NCBI RefSeq assembly: GCF_001598235.1
Contig: NZ_BCYO01000031.1
Location: 1 to 42,278 of the forward strand
Source of the DNA: Polaromonas jejuensis NBRC 106434
Lineage (GTDB): Bacteria > Pseudomonadota > Gammaproteobacteria > Burkholderiales > Burkholderiaceae_C
Direction: 5' to 3'
DNA: 42,278 nt
Every line of letters starts with the position of its first letter. Within the stretch, counting starts at the first letter, position 1. Under the pieces are notes generated by a model, which was not told the origin of the DNA, searched no databases, and worked only from the letters and a program-made list of their open reading frames with translations. Shown piece after piece: positions 7,105 through 15,330 of this stretch. A program made the translations under genes and the position numbers.

Positions 7105-8204
7105 GCCCCCGCTTCAGCGGCACCACGTCCACCTTGGGCGCCAGCCCTGCCGCCGCAAGCATTGCGGTAGTCGCCCGCTCGACCGATTGGCGCACCGGGT
7201 CCTGATCCAGCCGCGCATAGATCGCGGTCGTCTGAGGGCTCTTGTGGCTCAGTGATTTGCCAATGATCGCCATCGATGCGCCGGTCTTGGCCTGCCAGCT
7301 CCCGAGCGTGCGACGCAGGTCGTGAATGCGCAGATCGCCCAACTCGAAATGGGCGGCCTCAATGCCAAGCGCCTTCGCCTGCGCTGCGTACCGTTCAATG
7401 GTTTCGTTTGGACAGGCAATTGCTGCCCCTCGCGCTTCCTCAATGGTGCTGGCGTCCCACCAGGCTGCCTGGCCAAGAGCGTTGATGAAACCGATGGCCT
7501 TGGCGCGCTCCAGAACGCGCTTCCAGCCTTTTTTCGGCTCGACCAGATGCCCTGCCTTGCCCTCGCCGGGAAAAACAAATTCAGCCGATTTCGTGGGCTT
7601 GCGGCTCCGCAAAATCTCGACCGCTTCGGGACTCAGGGTCACGGTCTGCGGATCGTCATTCTTGGTCCGGGTGATGCGCCACTCGGCCCGCTCGAAGGAA
7701 ATCTCGCTCCAGCGCATGACAAGCACATTCGCCCGGCGCGCACCCGTCAGCAGCGACAGCAGTATGTAATCCTGGATGGTCTCATTGGGCTCCGCTGCCA
7801 GGGCAGAGAAGAAGCGGGGGAGCTCGTCAGACTGGATGAATCGGTCCCTGCTTTTCTCTGCGTTGCGTCTGATGCCCTTCACTGGATTGGACTCCCACAG
7901 CCCGCAGAGATTGCCCAGCCGTACACGCTGGATACCAGGGCCAGTACGCGATTGACGGTGGTTGGATGCCTGGCACTGGAGATGCTGCTATGGATCGCCG
8001 CCACTTCGCGCCGGGTGATGGCGGATAGCTTCTTGGTTGCCAGCGGCCTGGCAAGATACTGGCGGTATTTGACTTGATCTTCCGGCCATGTCCGCTTGCG
8101 CATCTGCGCCGCAATTTCTTTTTAGGCCAGCCATAGGTCATCTGCCGAATATTTGTGCGCCCGATAGCTGTCAACCGCAAGTTGAACATAGGCGCGGCAG
8201 TTTA
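7105..8204 (-). pseudogene. tyrosine recombinase/integrase relic (nonsense and frameshift)
   Basis: The fragments together give a phage/island-type integrase. The core-binding part reads YSADDLWLA, stop, KEIAAQMRKRTWPEDQ and onwards. The catalytic domain holds TGARR (first Arg), a beta-hairpin Lys (TRTKND), HDLRRT (His-x-x-Arg), SLSHKSPQTT (third His) and the nucleophile IYARLD, so all active-site residues survive. The gene is broken by TAA at 8122-8124, best explained as AAA to TAA between LA and KE, and by a one-base loss in a G run near 7901-7903, where AISAG must rejoin LWESNPVKGIRRN. The 5' part before 8204 is missing. At the 3' end the frame runs on to 6830, antisense through the DUF6494 gene. 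The domain assignment is firm; a sequencing error could explain one lesion but hardly both. Confidence 0.82.
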
Positions 8205-8265
8205 TGGGCGCCCCGCTTTCTTTTGCATCAACAGGCTTGTCGTTGCCATGCGGTACTTTTCGTCA

Positions 8266-8523
8266 TTATTCGTCCATACGGAGGTCTTCCTGGGCCGGGC
8301 TGACAAGAACAAGCTCCCTCGGAGGTGGGGAAATCCATGGCAGGAACTTCCGGAAAAAAGTTCGCCGGCAGGCATGGCCAAAAGCCTGCTCGACCGTCTT
8401 GATGTCAGCAGCGAAATACCAGACGGGGACTCCGTCCAGCGTTGCTGTGACCAGATAGCCACTTCCTTGCCTGGACCGCCAGCCCGTCTGAAATCCCCAC
8501 AGACTAAATATTTTGGTCACCAT
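8266..8523 (-). CDS. hypothetical small protein, 85 aa
   Basis: The frame begins at ATG 8523 with GAGG eight bases upstream. It has a protein-like centre, SGYLVTATLDGVPVWYFAAD, followed by a helix and a basic tail with FFRKFLPW. I recognise no family. It lies just upstream of the integrase relic on the same strand and may belong to the same element. The overlapping 86-aa frame (8202-8462) looks like its shadow. Intactness is uncertain because its surroundings are decayed. Confidence 0.4.
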   Translation of the reverse strand: MVTKIFSLWGFQTGWRSRQGSGYLVTATLDGVPVWYFAADIKTVEQAFGHACRRTFFRKFLPWISPPPRELVLVSPAQEDLRMDE

Positions 8524-8993
8524 GGCGCATACCTCTTGATAGATAAAACGAGTTCAGTTTTGACAAAACCAAGCCTGTCGTTTTTCAATCTTGGAACTGC
8601 TGATGGGTAGATGCAATAAATAGGAGCGTTTGCGCCGGGCTTCCGTTGCGTGGTTGCACAAGGCCAAGTCTTTTCAGTAATGAGTTGTGTGCGGACTCGG
8701 TGTTTGCGTAAATTGAGTGGTGCCGTAGTAATGTCTGTGGCCATTGCTGCCCATCACCAAAAGGCGTTCATGGACGGAGTTGCCGTGCCGGAACCTGACG
8801 TACTGCTCGCCGACATCACGGCCCTGGAAACTTGGCGTGCGCAGGTCGAGAAGCGCAGCGAAGAGACGGCCAAGAAGCGCAAAGCTGGAGTGAGGGGTCT
8901 TCCCTTGCGACAAGGCAAGAGGTCACTGCTGCGATCCCAACGGCCTGCTCGCCTTGAACCACGCAAGCAGGCACTCCAAGGTAGAGGGGGCGC
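8524..8993. other. relic region without supported gene
   Basis: Several short frames occur. A rightward one from ATG 8731 contains a protein-like stretch (HHQKAFMDGVAVPEPDVLLA, then ITALETWRAQVEKR), but it loses that character after 8890 and has no good ribosome-binding site. It may be the remnant of an element-encoded gene. A leftward frame, 8517-8744, ends in an ATGGTGA overlap with the 85-aa gene but is otherwise unconvincing. Confidence 0.3.
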
Positions 8994-9225
8994 TCAATAT
9001 CGCCTGAGCGCTGCACGGTAGGTGTTGCCGATGTTCACGGTGTAGCCCTCGCGCTGCGCTTGCTGCAGTTCGGCACGCACTTGCGCACGTGTTTTCGTGC
9101 TGGTCACGTTCAGCTGGTCCGACAGGCCGGGGCGGGGATGTAGCCCTCGGCAAAGCTGCTTGCAGAGCCGAGCGCGGCGATGGCAAGAATGGAGGCCGAG
9201 CAATTGATAAATATCCGGCCGGACA
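8994..9225 (-). pseudogene. DUF4148 protein gene, frameshifted and 5'-truncated
   Basis: The first frame encodes a signal-peptide-like ASILAIAALGSASSFAEGYI followed by PAP, then runs into a stop. One base later the other frame continues with LSDQLNVTSTKTRAQVRAEL and QQAQREGYTVNIGN, which is the DUF4148 signature (TRAxVxAELxxAQREG). A single missing base in GCCCCGGCC would restore one protein. No ATG precedes the signal sequence in frame. An intact paralogue lies about 1.2 kb away on the other strand. Confidence 0.7.
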
Positions 9226-9269
9226 AGCTTGATGGCCCGTGGGTCCTTCGTCGGTGAGCCGCCGTGGTG

Positions 9270-10196
9270 TCAGCCCCGCGGCGTTTCCATTTTTTTGATC
9301 ACGGCCCGCGTGTGCTCGGTCATGAACTCCAGGAAGACGCTGGTTCTTGCGGGAATGAACTTGCGGCTGGGCAGCGCCGCATACAGCGTGTTTCTTCCCG
9401 TGATCCAGGGCGACAGAACCCGCTGCAGGTCGCCGTTCTGGAGGTATTTCGCCACCAGGTCGATCGGTAGGTTGCTGATGCCGGCGCTGTCGACGCAGGC
9501 CCGTATCAGCGTGACCGTGTTGTTGACCAGCAGGGCAGGTTCGATCTGCACTTCCAGTTCGCGCTGCTGCTCTTCCGGGTTGATAAGGCGCCAGCTGCGG
9601 TGCCGGTTCGCCGGGAGCTTGATGCGCAGGCAGCGGTGCTGGGCGAGATCTTCGGGCTGCTGCGGGATGCCGTGCTCGCGCAGGTAGTCGGGCGAGGCGC
9701 ACAGGATGCCGTCCGAAGAGGCAATGGGCCGCGCGATGATGTTGGCATCGAAGGTGTCGGCGGCACCCAGCAAGGTCAGGTCGTAGTCTTCAATGGGCGG
9801 CACCAGCGGCGAGTCCGCATGAATGTCGAGCACGACCTTGGGGTAGCGCCGTCCAAACTCGGCCACCAGCGGCGCCAGCACATGCGTAGCGAACACCGGC
9901 GGCGTCAGTATGCGGATGACGCCCGACATTTCCTGGGCATGCGCCTGCGCCGCCGCATGGGCTTCGTCAATGTCATTGAGGATGTGGCGCACGCGGGCCA
10001 AGTAAGCCTCGCCGGCATCCGTCAGGGCCAGGCGCCGGGTGGTGCGCTGCAGCAGCCGCACGCCCAGGTGGTCTTCCAGGTCGCCGACCAGCCGGGTCAC
10101 CACGGCCGCCGACATGTCGAATTTGCGCGCGGCGGCGGCAAAACTGCCGTCATCCACCACCTGCTGAAACACGCGCATTGATTGAAGCCGGTCCAT
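9270..10196 (-). CDS. LysR-family transcriptional regulator
   Basis: A 308-aa regulator of usual LysR length. The N-terminal winged helix-turn-helix covers residues 1-60 (MRVFQQVVDDGSFAAAARKF, then SAAVVTRLVGDLEDHLGVRL and LQRTTRRLALT). The rest is an effector-binding domain. The RTTRRLALTDAGEAYL pattern places it in the CrgA/DmlR-like subgroup common in Burkholderiales. It starts at ATG 10196, with AGGGG close upstream. It is divergent from the DUF4148 gene across a 208-bp gap with a perfect dyad (10224-10243). LysR regulators usually act on the divergent neighbour and on themselves, so control of the DUF4148 gene is a reasonable inference. The effector is unknown. Confidence 0.93.
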   Translation of the reverse strand: MDRLQSMRVFQQVVDDGSFAAAARKFDMSAAVVTRLVGDLEDHLGVRLLQRTTRRLALTDAGEAYLARVRHILNDIDEAHAAAQAHAQEMSGVIRILTPPVFATHVLAPLVAEFGRRYPKVVLDIHADSPLVPPIEDYDLTLLGAADTFDANIIARPIASSDGILCASPDYLREHGIPQQPEDLAQHRCLRIKLPANRHRSWRLINPEEQQRELEVQIEPALLVNNTVTLIRACVDSAGISNLPIDLVAKYLQNGDLQRVLSPWITGRNTLYAALPSRKFIPARTSVFLEFMTEHTRAVIKKMETPRG

Positions 10197-10223
10197 GGTT
10201 TACCCCTGTATAACGGCCATATT

Positions 10224-10243
10224 ATTGCTGTTTTAGCAGCAAT
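10224..10243. promoter_or_regulatory. candidate LysR operator dyad
   Basis: ATTGCTG and CAGCAAT are perfect arms separated by six bases, 28 bp upstream of the LysR start and about 160 bp before the DUF4148 start. The position fits an autoregulatory LysR site; binding is inferred. Confidence 0.4.
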
Positions 10244-10404
10244 GCATTGTTTGATTTGCTGTTTTTTGTTTGATTTGATTGGAATAAAGTTCATACATCG
10301 ATGAGCCGAAGCCCCTGCAAGGCGACTCACCGAGGCTGGACAGACGGGAGACGATGAGCCCGCCATGCCCGGAATGTCACTTTAACTTTGAGAGGATATT
10401 CATC

Positions 10405-10695
10405 ATGAAATCGAACCTGATCGCCGCTGCCGTTGTTGCCGTCGCCGCCCTGACTTCCGTGGCTGCATCCGCCGAAACCTTCAATTCCTACCTTTTCGAC
10501 CAGATGCAGGCGCCGGCCACCCGGACCCGCGCCGAAGTCAAGGCCGAAGTGCTGCAGGCCCAGCGTGAAGGCAGCGTGGCCGGTGCCGGTTATCTGGGCG
10601 CCACGGGCCAGCAAAAGGCCAGCGCTCCGCGTGTCGAAAAGGCCGGTGTCGCCCCCCAGGCCGCGGCCGAGCTCGTGAAAACCAGCCAGCAATAA
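10405..10695 (+). CDS. DUF4148 domain-containing exported protein
   Basis: A 96-aa protein with a clear signal peptide (MKSNLIAAAVVAVAALTSVA, cleavage after ASA near residue 23) and the DUF4148 core TRTRAEVKAEVLQAQREGSV. These small periplasmic proteins are multi-copy in Burkholderiales and have no established function. ATG 10405 is chosen because GAGAGG precedes it and the signal peptide begins there; the frame is open from 10354. The gene stands alone, divergent from a LysR regulator, and is followed by a strong hairpin at 10754. Confidence 0.88.
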   Translation: MKSNLIAAAVVAVAALTSVAASAETFNSYLFDQMQAPATRTRAEVKAEVLQAQREGSVAGAGYLGATGQQKASAPRVEKAGVAPQAAAELVKTSQQ

Positions 10696-10753
10696 GTGCC
10701 CGGGCGGCCACGCTGGCGTCAGGCCGGCCGCGCCGCAGCCAGCGCTGCAAAAG

Positions 10754-10791
10754 CCAACGCCCCAGCGCCCTTTCGGGTTCTGGGGCGTTGG
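10754..10791. terminator. probable bidirectional terminator
   Basis: CCAACGCCCCAG and CTGGGGCGTTGG form a perfect 12-bp stem around a 14-base loop between two convergent genes. Read leftward, the stem is followed by CTTTTGC, so it best serves the aminotransferase transcript. It may also end the DUF4148 transcript. Confidence 0.65.
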
Positions 10792-10876
10792 CGTAGGGCC
10801 ACTTCCCCTTTTAGGGCCGCAGTTTCACCCGTTCCCACGCGCCTTGCTGTGGGCCAATCGCTCAAGAAGGAAAGGC

Positions 10877-12235
10877 TCAGGCGGTTTCGGCCAGCGCATC
10901 GCCCAGCGCGTTGATCAGCCGGTCGATCTCGGCCTTCTCGCTGATGAAGGGCGGCGCTAGCTGGATGGTGTCGCCGCCGTAGCGCACGTAAAAACCCTTG
11001 TTCCAGCAGTTCATGGCGATCTCGTAGGGCCGGCGTGCCGGCTCGCCTGGCAGTGCGGCAATCGTGAAGCCGGCGGCGAGGCCGTAGTTGCGGATGTCGG
11101 TCACATGCTTGCTGCCCTTGAGGCTGTGCACGGCGTTTTCGAAATACGGCGCCAGCGCCTTGACGCGGCCGGGCATGTCTTCCTTTTGCAGCACCTCGAG
11201 CGCGGCCACGCCGGCGGCGCAGGCCACCGGATGCGCCGAATAGGTGTAGCCGTGCGGGAATTCGATCATGTAGTCGGGGCCGCCGGCATCCATGAAGGTG
11301 TCGTAGATGTCTTTTTTCGCGACCACGGCGCCCAGCGGCTGCGCGCCATTGGTCACCTGCTTGGCGATGTTCATGATGTCGGGCACCACGCCAAAGGCCT
11401 CGGCGCCGGTCCAGGCACCGCAGCGGCCAAAGCCGGTGATGACCTCGTCAAAAATCAGCAGGATGTTGTGGGCAGTGCAGATCTCGCGCAGGCGCTGCAA
11501 ATAGCCCTGCGGCGGAATCACCACGCCGGCCGAGCCCGAGAAGGGCTCGACGATGACGGCGGCGATGTTGGAGGCGTCGTGCAGCGCGATCACATCCAGC
11601 AGGCGGTCGGCCAACTCTGCACCGGTGGGCGGCATGCCGCGGTGAAAGGCGCCGGACGGCGGCTGGGTATGCGGCAGGTGGTCGGCCTCGACACCCTGGC
11701 CAAACAGCTTGCGGTTGGCCGCAATGCCGCCCACCGAAATGCCGCCGAAGTTGACGCCGTGGTAGCCCTTTTCGCGGCCTATCAGGCGCGTCTTGCCGGC
11801 CTGGCCCTTGGCGCGCCAGTAAGCCCGCGCCATCTTGAGCGAGGTGTCGGCCGCCTCGGAGCCGGAGCCGGTGAAGAACACGTAGTCGAGCCCGTCCGGC
11901 GTCAGTTCCTTGATCTTGTTGGCCAGCTCAAAGGCCAGCGGGTGGCCGAACTGGAAGGCCGGTGCGTAGTCGAGCTTGCCGACCTGGCGGCTCACGGCCT
12001 CGGTGATTTCGCGCCGGCCATGGCCCAGGCCAGAGCACCACAGGCCCGACAGGCCATCAAAAATCTTGCGGCCCCCGGCATCCGTCAGGTAGGCGCCGCT
12101 GGCCTCCACGACCATGCGCGGCTTGGCCTTGAAGTTGCGGTTGGCGGTGTAGGGCATCCAGTGGGCGTCCAGCCAGGCGGCATCCAGGCGAGGGCCGGTG
12201 GCTGTTGTAGCTTGGTCAAGGTCAGCGAAGCGCAT
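10877..12235 (-). CDS. class III aminotransferase, beta-alanine:pyruvate transaminase type
   Basis: A 452-aa PLP-dependent omega-transaminase that would move the amino group of beta-alanine or a similar omega-amino acid to pyruvate, giving malonate semialdehyde and alanine in the cytosol. Visible signs are the N-terminal HWMPYTANRNFK typical of the beta-alanine subgroup, FFTGSGSEAADTSLKMAR for cofactor phosphate binding, YHG at 158-160, D263 in IFDEVITGFGR for the pyridine nitrogen, and K292 (NIAKQVTNGA) as Schiff-base lysine. Length is normal. ATG 12235 is preceded by GGAG. It is divergent from a LysR gene across about 100 bp with an AACCTC/GAGGTT inverted repeat, so substrate-dependent control is likely. 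Exact substrate preference cannot be read from sequence. Confidence 0.9.
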   Translation of the reverse strand: MRFADLDQATTATGPRLDAAWLDAHWMPYTANRNFKAKPRMVVEASGAYLTDAGGRKIFDGLSGLWCSGLGHGRREITEAVSRQVGKLDYAPAFQFGHPLAFELANKIKELTPDGLDYVFFTGSGSEAADTSLKMARAYWRAKGQAGKTRLIGREKGYHGVNFGGISVGGIAANRKLFGQGVEADHLPHTQPPSGAFHRGMPPTGAELADRLLDVIALHDASNIAAVIVEPFSGSAGVVIPPQGYLQRLREICTAHNILLIFDEVITGFGRCGAWTGAEAFGVVPDIMNIAKQVTNGAQPLGAVVAKKDIYDTFMDAGGPDYMIEFPHGYTYSAHPVACAAGVAALEVLQKEDMPGRVKALAPYFENAVHSLKGSKHVTDIRNYGLAAGFTIAALPGEPARRPYEIAMNCWNKGFYVRYGGDTIQLAPPFISEKAEIDRLINALGDALAETA

Positions 12236-12295
12236 GGGCTTTCTCCGGAGTGGGGGATCAGGAAAGGTGGTGATGGCATTCTGGAGCCTTCTGTT

Positions 12296-12335
12296 AACCT
12301 CTAAAAGTATGCGATATCAATGTTTACTTGAGGTT
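12296..12335. promoter_or_regulatory. inverted repeat in divergent promoter, overlapping the LysR ribosome-binding site
   Basis: AACCTC (12296-12301) and GAGGTT (12330-12335) are perfect arms 28 bp apart. The right arm contains the GAGG ribosome-binding site of the LysR gene starting at 12338. The sequence between is AT-rich and could hold both promoters. A role in LysR autoregulation is inferred. Confidence 0.35.
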
Positions 12336-12337
12336 TT

Positions 12338-13300
12338 ATGCAAGTGAATCCACCCGATGCCCTGAATGCCAAAAAGCGCGCCGTGCTGGGGCAGTTGAGC
12401 GACATGGACCTGCGGTTGCTGCAGGTGTTCAAGAGCGTGGTCGATTGCGGCGGCATGGCAGCGGCTGAGCTGGAACTCAATATTGGCACTTCCACGGTGA
12501 GCCGCCACGTGAAGGACCTGGAAACGCGGCTGGGCCTGGTGCTGTGCCGCCGCGGCCGGGCCGGTTTCGCCCTCACGCCCGAGGGGCAGCGGGTCTATGA
12601 AGAGACCTTGCGCCTGCTGGCTTCGGTGGCGGGGTTTCGCAACAGCATCGACGACATTCACTCGCGCATGGGCGGGCAACTGGCGGTCGCGGTGTTCGAC
12701 AAGACCGCCAGCAATCCCCAGGCCCGCATTGGGGCGGCGATTGCCGAGTTCACCGAACAGGCGCCCGACGTGCACCTGCAGCTGCATGTGGCGTCGATCA
12801 ACGCCATCGAGCGTGGCGTGATTGATGGCACCTACCAGGTGGGCATCATTCCGGCTCACCGCAATTCGCACAGCCTGCGGTATGCCGAGCTGTTCAGCGA
12901 GACCATGCTGCTGTACTGCGGCGCGCAGCATCCGCTGTTTGGCGCCGACTGCGCTGCGCTGACCTGGGACGGCCTGCAGGCCTATCATTTCGCCGGCCTG
13001 GGCTACCACTCGCCCAACATGGCCTTGAGCCACCGCGCTGGCCTGTCGCGCAAGGCCACGGGCTTTGAGCAGGAGGCCATTGCCACGCTCATCCTCTCGG
13101 GGAAATTTCTCGGCTTCCTGCCGGACCATTACGCCGAGGGCTTTGAGCGGCGCGGGCAGATGCAGGCGGTGCAGCCCGCCCTGTTCCGCTACCCCTGCAG
13201 TTTTGTGAGCCTGCTCAGGCGCTCGCCCCAGCCCTCGCGCGCGGTACAGGCCTTTCACGACTGCCTGGTGCGGGCGCACGGCCCGACCGGGACGCCCTAA
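12338..13300 (+). CDS. LysR-family regulator, divergent from the aminotransferase
   Basis: A 320-aa LysR protein. Its DNA-binding domain begins near residue 22 (LSDMDLRLLQVFKSVVDCGG, then NIGTSTVSRHVKDLETRLGL), and an effector domain fills the rest. The first 20 residues are an unusual extension before the helix-turn-helix. A later start at ATG 12404 (MDLRLLQVF) would remove them, but GAGG stands before 12338. The RxGRAGFALTPEGQRVYEE segment is typical of regulators beside amine or amino-acid catabolic genes. It likely controls the divergent transaminase gene. It is convergent with pldA, with only 29 bp between the stops. Confidence 0.9.
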   Translation: MQVNPPDALNAKKRAVLGQLSDMDLRLLQVFKSVVDCGGMAAAELELNIGTSTVSRHVKDLETRLGLVLCRRGRAGFALTPEGQRVYEETLRLLASVAGFRNSIDDIHSRMGGQLAVAVFDKTASNPQARIGAAIAEFTEQAPDVHLQLHVASINAIERGVIDGTYQVGIIPAHRNSHSLRYAELFSETMLLYCGAQHPLFGADCAALTWDGLQAYHFAGLGYHSPNMALSHRAGLSRKATGFEQEAIATLILSGKFLGFLPDHYAEGFERRGQMQAVQPALFRYPCSFVSLLRRSPQPSRAVQAFHDCLVRAHGPTGTP

Positions 13301-13329
13301 AGCGAAGGACTGCGAAGGACCGCAGCCGG

Positions 13330-14529
13330 CTACCAGTCCACCAGGCTCACGCCCACGCTCAGCACATTGCGCCTGCGGTTGTAGTCCAGCAGGCTGTCGC
13401 CGTAGCCGCTGAACCACTGAAGGTGCAAGCGTAGGCCGGTGTAGTTGGGCGACGAGGCGGGCGCCATCATCCAGTCGATGCGGGTCGAGCCGCGGGCCTC
13501 CCGGCGCAGCGAATGCCTCAGCGTGATGCCCAGGGTATTGGCCTTGTTGATCCGCCAGGTGCCGGCCAGTTCGGCCCGGCCCACGTAATTCTCGATGTCG
13601 GGGTTGTCGTCGTCGGCCGCGGCTTCGTGCTGCCGCTGCCAAATCCGGCCCTGCAGCCTCAGGCTGGAGTCCGGCCCGAGTGTTTTCTCGGCCGCGCCCA
13701 TCAGGTAGATGCGGTTCCAGCTGCGTGACAGCGGCAGCGACTGTCCGTTGGACTGGTGCACCAGCCCCAGGCCCGAGAGCCGGTAATTCCAGCCGCCGGC
13801 CAGCGGGATCTGGTGCGGGTAGATGTAGATGAGTTCGGGCTCGTGGTCGGTGTTGCGAAACGGCCGCGACAGCTCGCCATTGAACAGCTGCCAGTAGCTC
13901 TGCTGGGTGTAGCCAAACCACAGCGAGTCGTGGTCGTCAGCGTCGCCATCGCCGCTCTTGAACAGGCCCTTGGCGAGCTTGGTGCGAACCGACAGCTGGA
14001 TCTTGTTTTCGGTGCGCTGGTAGGGCTGCGCCGTCAGCGGCGTGTGGCCGGGAGACGGCGTGGACGGCTGCATGTTGACGCTGTCCGACAGGGTCACGGC
14101 CAGCGAGATGGGCCGGTAGCCGCGGATGGCAAAGGTGTCGCAGTCGGTGCCGCGCTGCAGTTCCCAGAAGCGGGAAAGCTCGGAGTATTGGGTGTTCCGG
14201 CAGCCTATGGGTTTGCCGTCCGGCGCCTCGGTGTTGAGCGTGGGCAGCCCCAGGATCTGGGCCTGGGGCTGGCCGGTCGCCGGATCGGCTGGCGCCGTGG
14301 TCAGCGCCGGCGGCGGCGCGCTGGCGCTGGTTTGCGAATCCGCCCATTGCTGGAAGCATGCCAGCTGCGCGCCCGGGTCCTGCCTGAGGGACTGGCAGAG
14401 TTGCCAGCCCGCAGGGGATGACGGGGCGGGCGGGCTGGACGGCCCGCTTTGCGCCGCCTGCGCCAGGCCGCCGGCCAGCAGGCCGGCACCGAGCACCAGG
14501 GCGCCCAGCGGCGATGGCTTCAAGGTCAT
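13330..14529 (-). CDS. pldA: outer-membrane phospholipase A (OMPLA)
   Basis: A 399-aa outer-membrane beta-barrel phospholipase A1/A2 that hydrolyses phospholipids misplaced in the outer leaflet, using calcium and dimerisation. The catalytic set is visible: H258 and S260 in GLVHQSNGQS and N272 in SRSWNR, with the same spacing as E. coli H142/S144/N156. A signal peptide covers residues 1-26. A Pro/Ala/Ser-rich linker of about 75 residues follows, longer than in E. coli. The chain ends in LSVGVSLVDW, with the terminal aromatic residue usual for barrel assembly. ATG 14529 is chosen because the signal peptide begins there; no strong ribosome-binding site is seen and the frame is open to 14631. It lies 29 bp downstream of a secreted-protein gene, so a two-gene operon is likely. 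Confidence 0.92.
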   Translation of the reverse strand: MTLKPSPLGALVLGAGLLAGGLAQAAQSGPSSPPAPSSPAGWQLCQSLRQDPGAQLACFQQWADSQTSASAPPPALTTAPADPATGQPQAQILGLPTLNTEAPDGKPIGCRNTQYSELSRFWELQRGTDCDTFAIRGYRPISLAVTLSDSVNMQPSTPSPGHTPLTAQPYQRTENKIQLSVRTKLAKGLFKSGDGDADDHDSLWFGYTQQSYWQLFNGELSRPFRNTDHEPELIYIYPHQIPLAGGWNYRLSGLGLVHQSNGQSLPLSRSWNRIYLMGAAEKTLGPDSSLRLQGRIWQRQHEAAADDDNPDIENYVGRAELAGTWRINKANTLGITLRHSLRREARGSTRIDWMMAPASSPNYTGLRLHLQWFSGYGDSLLDYNRRRNVLSVGVSLVDW

Positions 14530-14558
14530 GGATCGGCGGTCGCTCAACACTCCTTGGT

Positions 14559-15056
14559 TCAGGGCAACTTGGTCAGGGTGAAGGCCACGTCGGGCGCGTT
14601 GGGCGCGGCGCTGCTGCTGGTGTCTTTCCACTGGCCCTGAAACACCTTGCCGCAGGAGCCTGGCACCATTTCACCGTTCCAGGTGCCGGTGATGCTGAGG
14701 TGGTCGGAGGACTCATCGAGCAGCAGCATGCCGTCCTCCAGGTCGCCGGCCAGCGCGGCCTTGGCGGCATGGCCGGCAATGGCCTTGGCGCCGGTGGCGC
14801 TGCCCAGATCGCGGCTGACCGTGCCGGCCAGGCTTTCCGTGAATTCGGCATGGCGCTGCAGCTGCACGGTGGCCTGGCTGGGCAGGCCGGCCGGCGGGTT
14901 GCTAAAGCGCGCGGTCCACAGGCCATACAGCTGCTCGGCCTTCAGGGCGGTGGCCGTGGGGCACCCGGTTTCTGTATTGTTTTGGGCTCTGGCCCCCGAA
15001 AATAATGCGCAGGACGCTATTAAAAAAAGAGCAATTCGGCGGAAGTTTGAAGTCAT
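14559..15056 (-). CDS. exported hypothetical protein upstream of pldA
   Basis: A 165-aa protein with a signal peptide (RRIALFLIASCALFSGARA, cleavage near residue 24). The mature part begins with a Cys-Pro-containing segment, and the end reads GTWNGEMVPGSCGKVFQGQW. The alternating pattern suggests a small beta-barrel or lipocalin-like fold, but I cannot name a family. Two mature cysteines could form a disulfide. It is on the same strand as pldA and just upstream, so a periplasmic role connected to envelope lipid handling is possible but unproven. A short AT-rich GCTATT...AGAGC imperfect palindrome lies inside the signal-peptide codons. Confidence 0.75.
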   Translation of the reverse strand: MTSNFRRIALFLIASCALFSGARAQNNTETGCPTATALKAEQLYGLWTARFSNPPAGLPSQATVQLQRHAEFTESLAGTVSRDLGSATGAKAIAGHAAKAALAGDLEDGMLLLDESSDHLSITGTWNGEMVPGSCGKVFQGQWKDTSSSAAPNAPDVAFTLTKLP

Positions 15057-15330
15057 GGATCAAGAACGGCCTGAACCGATTCGGTCAAGGCGAGGGCTGT
15101 CAGGAGTGTGGGGGCCGGCCGCAAAGGGCCGTCCATCGCGAGCCGCCCATATTAGCCGAAAGCACGTGCGCGAACCCCGCCAGGGGCGGGCGCGCCGGCG
15201 CCGGTGCCGTGGCGTTCGGCGGCCTGTGCGCCCGGCCTGCCGTGGGTGGCGGCGCTGAAACCGCGCGCTTGGCGGCCGAAGGTAAATGACTGTAAAAATC
15301 GTGCGCTGGCCGCACCACCGCCCGCTCCGG

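Noticed and set aside
5238..8204. Integration of the integrase element at tRNA-Lys
   Set aside because: No copy of the tRNA 3' end is found near the integrase relic, and a core phasin gene lies between them.
8650..9021. Rightward 123-aa frame in the relic region
   Set aside because: Only the middle is protein-like; the ends are Arg-rich noise. No domain and no good start site.
11105..12304. Rightward frame of 399 codons opposite the transaminase
   Set aside because: Shadow of a well-supported class III aminotransferase gene.
12317..13921. Leftward frame of 534 codons across a LysR gene and pldA
   Set aside because: Runs antisense through the LysR gene and out of frame through pldA. Composition is Arg/Gln/His-biased without domains.
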